Under the pieces are notes generated by a model. It did no database searches and had not been told where the DNA came from. It saw only the letters and a program-made list of their open reading frames with translations. Below, piece by piece: positions 53,788 to 64,000 of a stretch of 64,000 nucleotides of DNA; positions within the stretch are counted from its first letter, which is position 1; the number at the start of each line of letters is the position of its first letter. Source of the DNA: Cavia porcellus. Its lineage: Eukaryota > Chordata > Mammalia > Rodentia > Caviidae. A program made the translations under genes and the position numbers. The stretch is from contig NW_026947546.1 of the NCBI RefSeq assembly GCF_034190915.1, positions 3,348,001-3,412,000 of the forward strand, given 5' to 3'.

Positions 53788-56435
53788 TTACGATAAGCCT
53801 AAACCTAACCCTAAACGTAAACCCTATCCCTAATCGCTAACCCTAACCATAAGCATAACCCAAACACTAACACTAAAACCCTAACCCTAATCATAACACA
53901 AAACCTCACCGTAACCCTAACCCTAACCCTAGCTCTAATCCTAACCATCTAACTCTAACCCTAACCCTAATTCTAACCCGAACCCTAACACTAACACCAA
54001 CCCCTAACCCTAACCCTAAGCCCTAACCCTAACCCTAACACTATCCCTAACCGTATACCTAATGCTAACCCTATCCCTAACACTAAACCTATCAATAAAC
54101 CGAACCCTAGCCCTAAATCTATCCCTAACCCTAATCCTAGAAATGAGCTTAAAACTAACTCTAACTGTAAATGTAACAGTAATCCATAACCCTAACCCTA
54201 ACCCTAACCCTAAACTCACTCTAAACCTATCCCTAATTCCTAACTCTAACTCTAACCCTAACCAAAAGACTAACCCTGAAACCCTAACCTTAAACCTAAC
54301 CCTAACATTAATCCTAACCTTCTAACCCTAACCCTAACCCTAGCCCTAACCCTAACGCTAAAACTAACCCTAACCCGAAACCCTAACCCTAACCCTAAGC
54401 CTAACATAACACCTAACCCTAATCATAACCCTATCATTAAACCTAAACTTAATGCTAACCCTGTCCCTAACCCTAACCCAGACAATAAACCTAACCCTAA
54501 ACCTAAAACTATCCCTAACCCTAATCATAATAGTGAGCCTAACACTAATCCTAAGCCTAAACCTAACCCTAATTCCTAACTCTAACCCTAACCAGAACAG
54601 TAACCCTAGTCCATAACCCTAACATTAACCTTTACAATAACCCTAACCCTAACAGTAACACTAACCCCTAAGCCTGACCCTAACCTTATCCCTAATCCCT
54701 AAGCCTAGCTCTAACAATAACACTAACCCTAACCATAAGCCAAAACATAACTGTAAACCTAACCCTAACCATAACCATATTCTTATCACCTAACCCATAA
54801 CCCTAACCAAAACGCGAACCCTAAACCAAACCCTAAACCTAATAGTAACGCTGAACCTATCAGTATTCCGAAGCCTAACACTGACCCTATCCCTAACACC
54901 TAACCCCTAAATCTAACCCTAACCTGCCCCTAACCCTAACCTTAAACGTAACCATAAACCTAATGCTAAACCTAACCCTAACCGTAACCGTAACCCTAAC
55001 CATTACCCTAACACTAACACTAATCCTAACACTAACCCTAACACTTACCCTAACACTAACCCTAAACTGAAAAATCAAACCCTAACCCTAACACAAACCC
55101 TAACCCAAAATCTAAACCTAACCTTAACCCTAACCCTAACCCTAACCCATAACAATAACCCTAACCCTAATCGTAACCCTAACCCTAACACTAACTTTTA
55201 ACCTTAACCCTAACCCTAATCATAACCCTAAGACTAAATCTCACCCTAAACTCTAACACTAACCCTAAACGTAACCCAAACCCTAAACCTAAACCATATC
55301 ATAACCCTAAACGTAACACTAAACCTAACCCAAAACCTAACCCTAACACTAAACCTAATCCTAAAACCTAACCCTAACCCTAACACTAAGCCTAACTCTA
55401 AAACTAACCATAACCCTAAACTTAACCTTAACCCTAACCCCAACCCTATCCCTAAACCTGACCCTAAACCTAACCCTAATCTAACCCTAACCCTAACTAT
55501 AACCCTAACCCTTACACTTACCCTAAACTTTAACCCTAACGCTAACCCTAACCCTAATCTCTAACTCTAAACGCTAACAATAAACCTAACCCTAAACCGA
55601 ACCATAATCCTAAACCTAACCTTAACCCTAACCATAACGCTAACCCTAACCGTAACCCTGGTTTTAACCCTAAGCAGAATACTAACACTAATCCATAACC
55701 CTAACCTTAACCCTTACCATAACCCTAACACTAAATGTAAAACTAGCCCCTAACACTAACACTAACGCTATCCGTAATCCCTAACCCTAACCCTAACCCT
55801 AACATTCACCCTAACCCTGTCCCTAATCGCTAACCCTAACCATAACCATAACCCAAACACTAACACCAAAACCCTAACCCTAATCAAAACACAAAACCTC
55901 ACCGTAACCCTAACCCTAAACCTAGCTCTAATCCTAACCTTCTAACCCTAACCCTAACCCTAATTCTAACCCTAACCCTAACACCTAACCCTAACCCTAA
56001 CACCTAACCCTAACCCTAACCCTATCCCTAACTGTAAACCTAATGCTAACCCTATCCCTAACCCTAACCCTATCAATAAACTAAACCCTAGCCCTAAAAC
56101 TATCCCTAAACCTAATCCTAGAACTGAGCCTAACGCTAACACCAACTGTAAACTTAACACTAATCCATAACCATAACCCTAACCCAAACCCTAAAATTCA
56201 CTCTAACCATATCCCTACTCCCTAACCCTAACCCTAACCCTAACCCAAACACTAAACCCGAAACCCTAACCCTAAACCTAACCCGAACCCTAATCCTAAA
56301 CTTAAACCTAAACCTAACCCTAAACCTAACCATAACCCTAACCGTAACCCTGAGCCTAACCCTAACCCTAAAACTAACACGAACCCAAATTCATAACCCT
56401 GAACCTAACTCTAAAGCTAACCCTATCCCTAACCC
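53788..56435. repeat. Unit 13 (2,648 bp): deletion derivative, k joined to p
   Basis: Contains a, b (beta, with GTATACC), c, d, e, f at 54858 (variant TATTCCGAAG), g, h (variant AACTGAAAAATC), i, j and k at 55660. Near 55785, shortly after k, a run of intact CCCTAA hexamers leads into p (CATTCACCC, CCCTGTCCC), then q about 56070 and r about 56382. Relative to the 3,392 bp unit that follows, 744 bp (124 hexamers) covering l to o is missing. Confidence 0.86.
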
Positions 56436-59400
56436 TTACGATAAGCCTAAACCTAACCCTAAACGTAAACCCTATCCCTAATCGCTAACCCTAACCATAA
56501 GCATAACCCAAACACTAACACTAAAACCCTAACCCTAATCATAACACAAAACCTCACCGTAACCCTAACCCTAACCCTAGCTCTAATCCTAACCATCTAA
56601 CTCTAACCCTAACCCTAATTCTAACCCGAACCCTAACACTAACACCAATCCCTAACCCTAACCCTAAGCCCTAACCCTAACCCTAACACTATCCCTAACC
56701 GTATACCTAATGCTAACCCTATCCCTAACACTAAACCTATCAATAAACCGAACCCTAGCCCTAAATCTATCCCTAACCCTAATCCTAGAAATGAGCTTAA
56801 AACTAACTCTAACTGTAAATGTAACAGTAATCCATAACCCTAACCCTAACCCTAACCCTAAACTCACTCTAAACCTATCCCTAATTCCTAACTCTAACTC
56901 TAACCCTAACCAAAAGACTAACCCTGAAACCCTAACCTTAAACCTAACCCTAACATTAATCCTAACCTTCTAACCCTAACCCTAACCCTAGCCCTAACCC
57001 TAACGCTAAAACTAACCCTAACCCGAAACCCTAACCCTAACCCTAAGCCTAACATAACACCTAACCCTAATCATAACCCTATCATTAAACCTAAACTTAA
57101 TGCTAACCCTGTCCCTAACCCTAACCCAGACAATAAACCTAACTCTAAACCTAAAACTATCCCTAACCCTAATCATAATAGTGAGCCTAACACTAATCCT
57201 AAGCCTAAACCTAACCCTAATTCCTAACTCTAACCCTAACCAGAACAGTAACCCTAGTCCATAACCCTAACATTAACCTTTACAATAACCCTAACCCTAA
57301 CAGTAACACTAACCCCTAAGCCTGACCCTAACCTTATCCCTAATCCCTAAGCCTAGCTCTAACAATAACACTAACCCTAACCATAAGCCAAAACATAACT
57401 GTAAACCTAACCCTAACCATAACCATATTCTTATCACCTAACCCATAACCCTAACCAAAACGCGAACCCTAAACCAAACCCTAAACCTAATAGTAACGCT
57501 GAACCTATCAGTATTCCGAAGCCTAACACTGACCCTATCCCTAACACCTAACCCCTAAATCTAACCCTAACCTGCCCCTAACCCTAACCTTAAACGTAAC
57601 CATAAACCTAATGCTAAACCTAACCCTAACCGTAACCGTAACCCTAACCATTACCCTAACACTAACACTAATCCTAACACTAACCCTAACACTTACCCTA
57701 ACACTAACCCTAAACTGAAAAATCAAACCCTAACCCTAACACAAACCCTAACCCAAAATCTAAACCTAACCTTAACCCTAACCCTAACCCTAACCCATAA
57801 CAATAACCCTAACCCTAATCGTAACCCTAACCCTAACACTAACTTTTAACCTTAACCCTAACCCTAATCATAACCCTAAGACTAAATCTCACCCTAAACT
57901 CTAACACTAACCCTAAACGTAACCCAAACCCTAAACCTAAACCATATCATAACCCTAAACGTAACACTAAACCTAACCCAAAACCTAACCCTAACACTAA
58001 ACCTAATCCTAAAACCTAACCCTAACCCTAACACTAAGCCTAACTCTAAAACTAACCATAACCCTAAACTTAACCTTAACCCTAACCCCAACCCTATCCC
58101 TAAACCTGACCCTAAACCTAACCCTAATCTAACCCTAACCCTAACTATAACCCTAACCCTTACACTTACCCTAAACTTTAACCCTAACGCTAACCCTAAC
58201 CCTAATCTCTAACTCTAAACGCTAACAATAAACCTAACCCTAAACCGAACCATAATCCTAAACCTAACCTTAACCCTAACCATAACGCTAACCCTAACCG
58301 TAACCCTGGTTTTAACCCTAAGCAGAATACTAACACTAATCCATAACCCTAACCTTAACCCTTACCATAACCCTAACACTAAATGTAAAACTAGCCCCTA
58401 ACACTAACACTAACGCTATCCGTAATCCCTAACCCTAATCCTAACCCTAACACGAAAACTAGCCATAACCCTAAATGTAACACCAACACTAAACGTAACC
58501 CTAAACATAACCTTAACCATATCCTTAACACCTAACCCCTAACCCTAACCCAAACCCTAAACCTAACCATAACCCAACACTAACACTAATGCTAACCCTA
58601 AACCCTATCCATAACCATCACCTTAACGCTAACCCAAAACCTACCTCTAATCCCTGTCCTAAACCTAACCCTAACCCTCAACCTAACCCTAAACCGAACA
58701 CTAACCGTAAACCTAAACATAACCTTAACCCTAACCCTCCCTACCTATAACCATAACCCTAAACCAAAGTCTAACACTAACCCTAACTTTAACACTTAAC
58801 CCTAAACCTTAACCCTAACGCTAACCCTAACCGTAAAATCTAACACTAAACCTATCCCTAAACAAAGCCTAATCATAACCATATCCCTAACACTCTAAAA
58901 CTAAACCATACCGAAACCCTAACCCTATCAATAACACTAACCCTAGCCCTAACCCTAACTTCTAACTCTAACCCTAACCCTTACACTATCCCTAACACTA
59001 AACCTAACCCTAACTGAAATGCTAACCCTAAAGCTAACCTCTAACCCTAACCCTGGCCCTTACACTAACCCAAACCCCTAGGCAAAACCTAAACCTAACC
59101 CTAACCCTAAACCTCACACTAACCCTAAACCTAACCCTAACCCTAAACCTAACCTTAACCCTAACCCTAACCCTAACCCTAACCCTAACCCTAACATTCA
59201 CCCTAACCCTGTCCCTAATCGCTAACCCTAACCATAACCATAACCCAAACACTAACACCAAAACCCTAACCCTAATCAAAACACAAAACCTCACCGTAAC
59301 CCTAACCCTAAACCTAGCTCTAATCCTAACCTTCTAACCCTAACCCTAACCCTAATTCTAACCCTAACCCTAACACCTAACCCTAACCCTAACACCTAAC

Positions 59401-59827
59401 CCTAACCCTAACCCTATCCCTAACTGTAAACCTAATGCTAACCCTATCCCTAACCCTAACCCTATCAATAAACTAAACCCTAGCCCTAAAACTATCCCTA
59501 AACCTAATCCTAGAACTGAGCCTAACGCTAACACCAACTGTAAACTTAACACTAATCCATAACCATAACCCTAACCCAAACCCTAAAATTCACTCTAACC
59601 ATATCCCTACTCCCTAACCCTAACCCTAACCCTAACCCAAACACTAAACCCGAAACCCTAACCCTAAACCTAACCCGAACCCTAATCCTAAACTTAAACC
59701 TAAACCTAACCCTAAACCTAACCATAACCCTAACCGTAACCCTGAGCCTAACCCTAACCCTAAAACTAACACGATCCCAAATTCATAACCCTAAACCTAA
59801 CTCTAAAGCTAACCCTATCCCTAACCC
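56436..59827. repeat. Higher-order repeat unit 14, complete (3,392 bp)
   Basis: Full landmark order: a, b (beta), c, d, e, f at 57506, g, h, i, j, k at 58308, l, m, n about 58906, o (CTAGGCAAAACC about 59078), p about 59213, q about 59465 and r about 59775. It shares many private variants with units 13 and 15 (AACTGAAAAATC, CCAAAACGCGAACC, CAAAAGACTAACCC), and so belongs to one recent family with them. Confidence 0.9.
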
Positions 59828-62540
59828 TTACGATAAGCTTAAACCTAACCCTAAACGTAAACCCTATCCCTAATCGCTAACCCTAACCATAAGCATAACC
59901 CAAACACTAACACTAAAACCCTAACCCTAATCGTAACACAAAACCTCACCGTAACCCTAACCCTAACCCTAGCTCTAATCCTAACCATCTAACTCTAACC
60001 CTAACCCTAATTCTAACCCGAACCCTAACACTAACACCAACCCCTAACCCTAACCCTAAGCCCTAACCCTAACCCTAACCCTATCCCTAACCGTATACCT
60101 AATGCTAACCCTATCCCTAACACTAAACCTATCAATAAACCGAACCCTAGCCCTAAATCTATCCCTAACCCTAATCCTAGAAATGAGCTTAAAACTAACT
60201 CTAACTGTAAACGTAACAGTAATCCATAACCCTAACCCTAACCCTAACCCTAAACTCACTCTAAACCTATCCCTAATTCCTAACTCTAACTCTAACCCTA
60301 ACCAAAAGACTAACCCTGAAACCCTAACCTTAAACCTAACCCTAACATTAATCCTAACCTTCTAACCCTAACCCTAACCCTAGCCCTAACCCTAACGCTA
60401 AAACTAACCCTAACCCGAAACCCTAACCCTAACCCTAAGCCTAACATAACACCTAACCCTAATCATAACCCTATCATTAAACCTAAACTTAATGCTAACC
60501 CTGTCCCTAACCCTAACCCAGACAATAAACCTAACCCTAAACCTAAAACTATCCCTAACCCTAATCATAATAGTGAGCCTAACACTAATCCTAAGCCTAA
60601 ACCTAACCCTAATTCCTAACTCTAACCCTAACCAGAACAGTAACCCTAGTCCATAACCCTAACATTAACCTTTACAATAACCCTAACCCTAACAGTAACA
60701 CTAACCCCTAAGCCTGACCCTAACCTTATCCCTAATCCCTAAGCCTAGCTCTAACAATAACACTAACCCTAACCATAAGCCAAAACATAACTGTAAACCT
60801 AACCCTAACCATAACCATATTCTTATCACCTAACCCATAACCCTAACCAAAACGCGAACCCTAAACCAAACCCTAAACCTAATAGTAACGCTGAACCTAT
60901 CAGTATTCCGAAGCCTAACACTGACCCTATCCCTAACACCTAACCCCTAAATCTAACCCTAACCTGCCCCTAACCATAACCTTAAACGTAACCATAAACC
61001 TAATGCTAAACCTAACCCTAACCGTAACCGTAACCCTAACCATTACCCTAACACTAACACTAATCCTAACACTAACCCTAACACTTACCCTAACACTAAC
61101 CCTAAACTGAAAAATCAAACCCTAACCCTAACACAAACCCTAACCCAAAATCTAAACCTAACCTTAACCCTAACCCTAACCCTAACCCATAACAATAACC
61201 CTAACCCTAATCGTAACCCTAACCCTAACACTAACTTCTAACCTTAACCCTAACCCTAATCATAACCCTAAGACTAAATCTCACCCTAAACTCTAACACT
61301 AACCCTAAACGTAACCCAAACCCTAAACCTAAACCATATCATAACCCTAAACGTAACACTAAACCTAACCCAAAACCTAACCCTAACACTAAACCTAATC
61401 CTAAAACCTAACCCTAACCCTAACACTAAGCCTAACTCTAAAACTAACCATAACCCTAAACTTAACCTTAACCCTAACCCCAACCCTATCCCTAAACCTG
61501 ACCCTAAACCTAACCCTAATCTAACCCTAACCCTAACTATAACCCTAACCCTTACACTTACCCTAAACTTTAACCCTAACGCTAACCCTAACCCTAATCT
61601 CTAACTCTAAACGCTAACAATAAACCTAACCCTAAACCGAACCATAATCCTAAACCTAACCTTAACCCTAACCATAACGCTAACCCTAACCGTAACCCTG
61701 GTTTTAACCCTAAGCAGAATACTAACACTAATCCATAACCCTAACTTAACCCTTACCATAACCCTAACACTAAATGTAAAACTAGCCCCTAACACTAACA
61801 CTAATGCTATCCGTAATCCCTAACCCTAATCCTAACCCTAACACGAAAACTAGCCATAACCCTAAATGTAACACCAACACTAAACGTAACCCTAAACATA
61901 ACCTTAACCATATCCTTAACACCTAACCCCTAACCCTAACCCAAACCCTAAACCTAACCATAACCCAACACTAACACTAATGCTAACCCTAAACCCTATC
62001 CATAACCCTCACCTTAACGCTAACCCAAAACCTACCTCTAATCCCTGTCCTAAACCTAACCCTAACCCTCAACCTAACCCTAAACCGAACACTAACCGTA
62101 ACCCTAAACATAACCTTAACCCTAACCCTCCCTACCTATAACCATAACCCTAAACCAAAGTCTAACACTAACCCTAACTTTAACACTTAACCCTAAACCT
62201 TAACCCTAACGCTAACCCTAACCCTAAAATCTAACACTAAACCTATCCCTAAACAAAGCCTAATCATAACCATATCCCTAACACTCTAAAACTAAACCAT
62301 ACCGAAACCCTAACACTATCAATAACACTAACCCTAAACTAACCCTAACACTAACACTAAACCCGAAACCCTAACCCTAAACCTAACCCGAACCCTAATC
62401 CTAAACTTAAACCTAAACCTAACCCTAAACCTAACCATAACCCTAACCGTAACTCTGAGCCTAACCCTAACCCTAAAACTAACACGATCCCAAATTCATA
62501 ACCCTAAACCTAACTCTAAAGCTAACCCTATCCCTAACCC
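59828..62540. repeat. Unit 15 (2,713 bp): deletion derivative, n joined to the q-r interval
   Basis: Matches unit 14 at +3,392 from a through k (61700), l, m and n about 62298. Near 62330-62350 the sequence passes from the segment after n into the one between q and r (CACTAAACCCGAAACC), so o, p and the q landmark are missing. r follows about 62487. About 680 bp is lost relative to unit 14. Confidence 0.84.
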
Positions 62541-64000
62541 TTACGATAAGCCTAAACCTAACCCTAAACCTAAACCCTATCCCTAATCGCTAACCCTAAC
62601 CATAACCATAACCCAAACACTAACACTAAAACCCTAACCCTAATCGTAACACAAAAGCTCACCGTAACCCTAACCCTAACCCTAGCTCTAATCCTAACCA
62701 TCTAACTCTAACCCTAACCCTAATTCTAACCCGAACCCTAACACTAACACCAACCCCTAACCCTAACCCTAAGCCCTAACCCTAACCCTAACCCTATCCC
62801 TAACCGTATACCTAATGCTAACCCTATCCCTAACCCTAAACCTATCAATAAACCGAACCCTAGCCCTAAATCTATCCCTAAACCTAATCCTAAAAATGAG
62901 CCTAAAACTAACTCTAACTGTAAATGTAACAGTAATCCATAACCCTAACCCTAACCCTAACCCTAAACTCACTCTAACCCTATCCCTAATTCCTAACTCT
63001 AACTCTAACCCTAACCAAAAGACTAACCCTGAAACCCTAACCTTAAACCTAACCCTAACATTAATCCTAACCTTCTAACCCTAACCCTAACCCTAGCCCT
63101 AACCCTAACGCTAAAACTAACCCTAACCCGAAACCCTAACCCTAACCCTAAGCCTAACACTAACACCTAACCCTAATCATAACCCTATCATTAAACCTAA
63201 ACTTAATGCTAACCCTGTCCCTAACCCTAACCCAGACAATAAACCTAACCCTAAACCTAAAACTATCCCTAACCCTAATCATAATAGTGAGCCTAACACT
63301 AATCCTAAGCCTAAACCTAACCCTAATTCCTAACTCTAACCCTAACCAGAACAGTAACCCTAGTCCATAACCCTAACATTAACCTTTACAATAACCCTAA
63401 CCCTAACAGTAACACTAACCCCTAAGCCTGACCCTAACCTTATCCCTAATCCCTAAGCCTAGCTCTAACAATAACACTAACCCTAACCATAAGCCAAAAC
63501 ATAACTGTAAACCTAACCCTAACCATAACCATATTCTTATCACCTAACCCATAACCCTAACCAAAACGCGAACCCTAAACCAAACCCTAAACCTAATAGT
63601 AACGCTGAACCTATCAGTATTCCGAAGCCTAACACTGACCCTATCCCTAACACCTAACCCCTAAATCTAACCCTAACCTGCCCCTAACCCTAACCTTAAA
63701 CGTAACCGTAAACCTAATGCTAAACCTAACCCTAACCGTAACCGTAACCCTAACCATTACCCTAACACTAACACTAATCCTAACACTAACCCTAACACTT
63801 ACCCTAACACTAACCCTAAACTGTAAAATCAAACCCTAACCCTAACACAAACCCTAACCCAAAATCTAAACCTAACCTTAACCCTAACCCTAACACTAAC
63901 CCATAACAATAACCCTAACCCTAATCGTAACCCTAACCCTAACACTAACTTCTAACCTTAACCCTAACCCTAATCATAACCCTAAGACTAAATCTCACCC
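62541..64000. repeat. Unit 16, cut off by the window end
   Basis: Contains a, b (beta), c, d about 63345, e, f at 63612 (variant TATTCCGAAG), g, h about 63820 and the beginning of i, which the window end truncates. It follows units 13-15 in most variants but has the h form AACTGTAAAATC, as in the 5,520 bp units. Confidence 0.84.

Larger units (their letters stand above)
1..64000 (-). repeat. Degenerate TTAGGG/CCCTAA telomere-type satellite filling the window
   Basis: Seen directly: the + strand is a continuous chain of CCCTAA hexamers and one- or two-base variants such as CCATAA, CCGTAA, CACTAA, ACCTAA, GCCTAA, CCCTAT and CCCGAA. The G-rich TTAGGG strand is always the - strand; no inverted segment was found. 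G is rare on the + strand, about 3 per 60 bases in lines I counted. Perfect runs are short, with 8 hexamers the longest found. The 6-base register is mostly kept, with occasional single-base slips. Known: TTAGGG is the telomere repeat of vertebrates, many other animals, many fungi and some protists; long degenerate blocks occur at subtelomeres and as interstitial heterochromatic telomeric repeats. Inferred: this is such a block, non-coding, evolving by substitution plus unequal exchange. No gap longer than a few bases lacks this repeat. Confidence 0.97.

Noticed and set aside
204..63832. About 90 short ORFs of 60-103 codons on both strands, many recurring with near-identical protein sequence
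   Set aside because: The peptides are Leu-Thr, Pro-Asn, Arg-Val or Gly-Leu dipeptide strings, exactly what a 6-base repeat gives in its stop-free frames. They overlap on opposite strands, change dipeptide type inside one ORF where the hexamer register slips, and recur only because the DNA unit recurs. No start context, domain or codon bias supports translation.
1..64000. CRISPR array
   Set aside because: Repetition is continuous 6 bp plus kilobase units; there are no 25-40 bp repeats separated by unique spacers.
1..64000. tRNA, rRNA or structured ncRNA genes
   Set aside because: With almost no G on the + strand and almost no C on the - strand, intramolecular Watson-Crick stems of any length are not possible. 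No A/B box or rRNA core motif was seen.
1..64000. Transposon or retroelement insertions as the cause of block jumps
   Set aside because: No terminal inverted repeats, target-site duplications, poly-A tails or non-telomeric sequence occur at any jump. All inserted material is itself part of the same satellite.

Overview
The whole 64 kb window is one kind of DNA: a degenerate telomere-type satellite. Almost every base belongs to a drifted copy of the hexamer CCCTAA (TTAGGG on the other strand), always in the same orientation. I find no protein-coding gene, RNA gene, transposon, CRISPR array or single-copy sequence. The many short ORFs are by-products of a 6-base repeat read in triplets: the hexamer gives Leu-Thr or Pro-Asn dipeptides on the + strand and Arg-Val or Gly-Leu on the - strand. 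The repeat type implies a eukaryote with TTAGGG telomeres (vertebrates, many other animals, many fungi and some protists share it). The species cannot be named from this sequence. The setting is most likely subtelomeric or a large interstitial telomeric block. CCCTAA on the + strand fits the left end of a chromosome, but no pure telomere cap is present; the longest perfect run found is 8 hexamers (37807-37854).

The hexamers are not a random smear. Rare variant hexamers act as landmarks that recur in a fixed order and define a higher-order repeat of about 3.38-3.39 kb. I name the landmarks by letter. a = GATAAGCCTAAACC (my arbitrary unit start), b = TCAATAAACCGAACC, c = CCCAGACAATAAACC, d = CCAGAACAGTAACC, e = CATATTCTTATCACC, f = TATCAGTCTTCTGAAG, g = TTAAACGTAACCGTAAACC, h = AACTGTAAAACCAAACC, i = CCTAAGACTAAATCTCACC, j = CCATATCATAACC, k = CCTGGTTTTAACC, l = CCATATCCTTAACACC, m = CCTCCCTACCTATAACC, n = CCATACCGAAACC, o = CCCTAGGCAAAACC or CCCTACGCAAAACC, p = TCCCTAATCGCTAACC, q = TCAATAAACTAAACC, r = CCCAAATTCATAACC. 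A complete unit reads a-b-c-d-e-f-g-h-i-j-k-l-m-n-o-p-q-r and then a again.

Layout by region. (1) 1-14643: complete, diverged units, two 0.65 kb mini-units and one double unit in which a p block is fused to post-a sequence. (2) 14644-26393: a shuffled zone dominated by the b-to-l part of the unit, including two 2,435 bp tandem copies that each carry an internal 554 bp duplication. (3) 26394-39808: a rearranged unit, then a 3,394 bp tandem period, then a composite 5.3 kb unit. (4) 39809-51.9 kb: a 5,520 bp composite unit present twice in full and once in part, with copies that look almost identical. (5) 50849-64000: units of 3,392 bp and shortened derivatives (2,648 and 2,713 bp).

The mosaic is what repeated unequal exchange between misaligned hexamer arrays would produce, with some recent large tandem duplication. 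Assembly error in such a sequence is a real alternative for the most recent copies. Percent identities were not computed; statements of near-identity are from reading aligned lines, and block boundaries without an exact landmark are good to about 10-30 bases.
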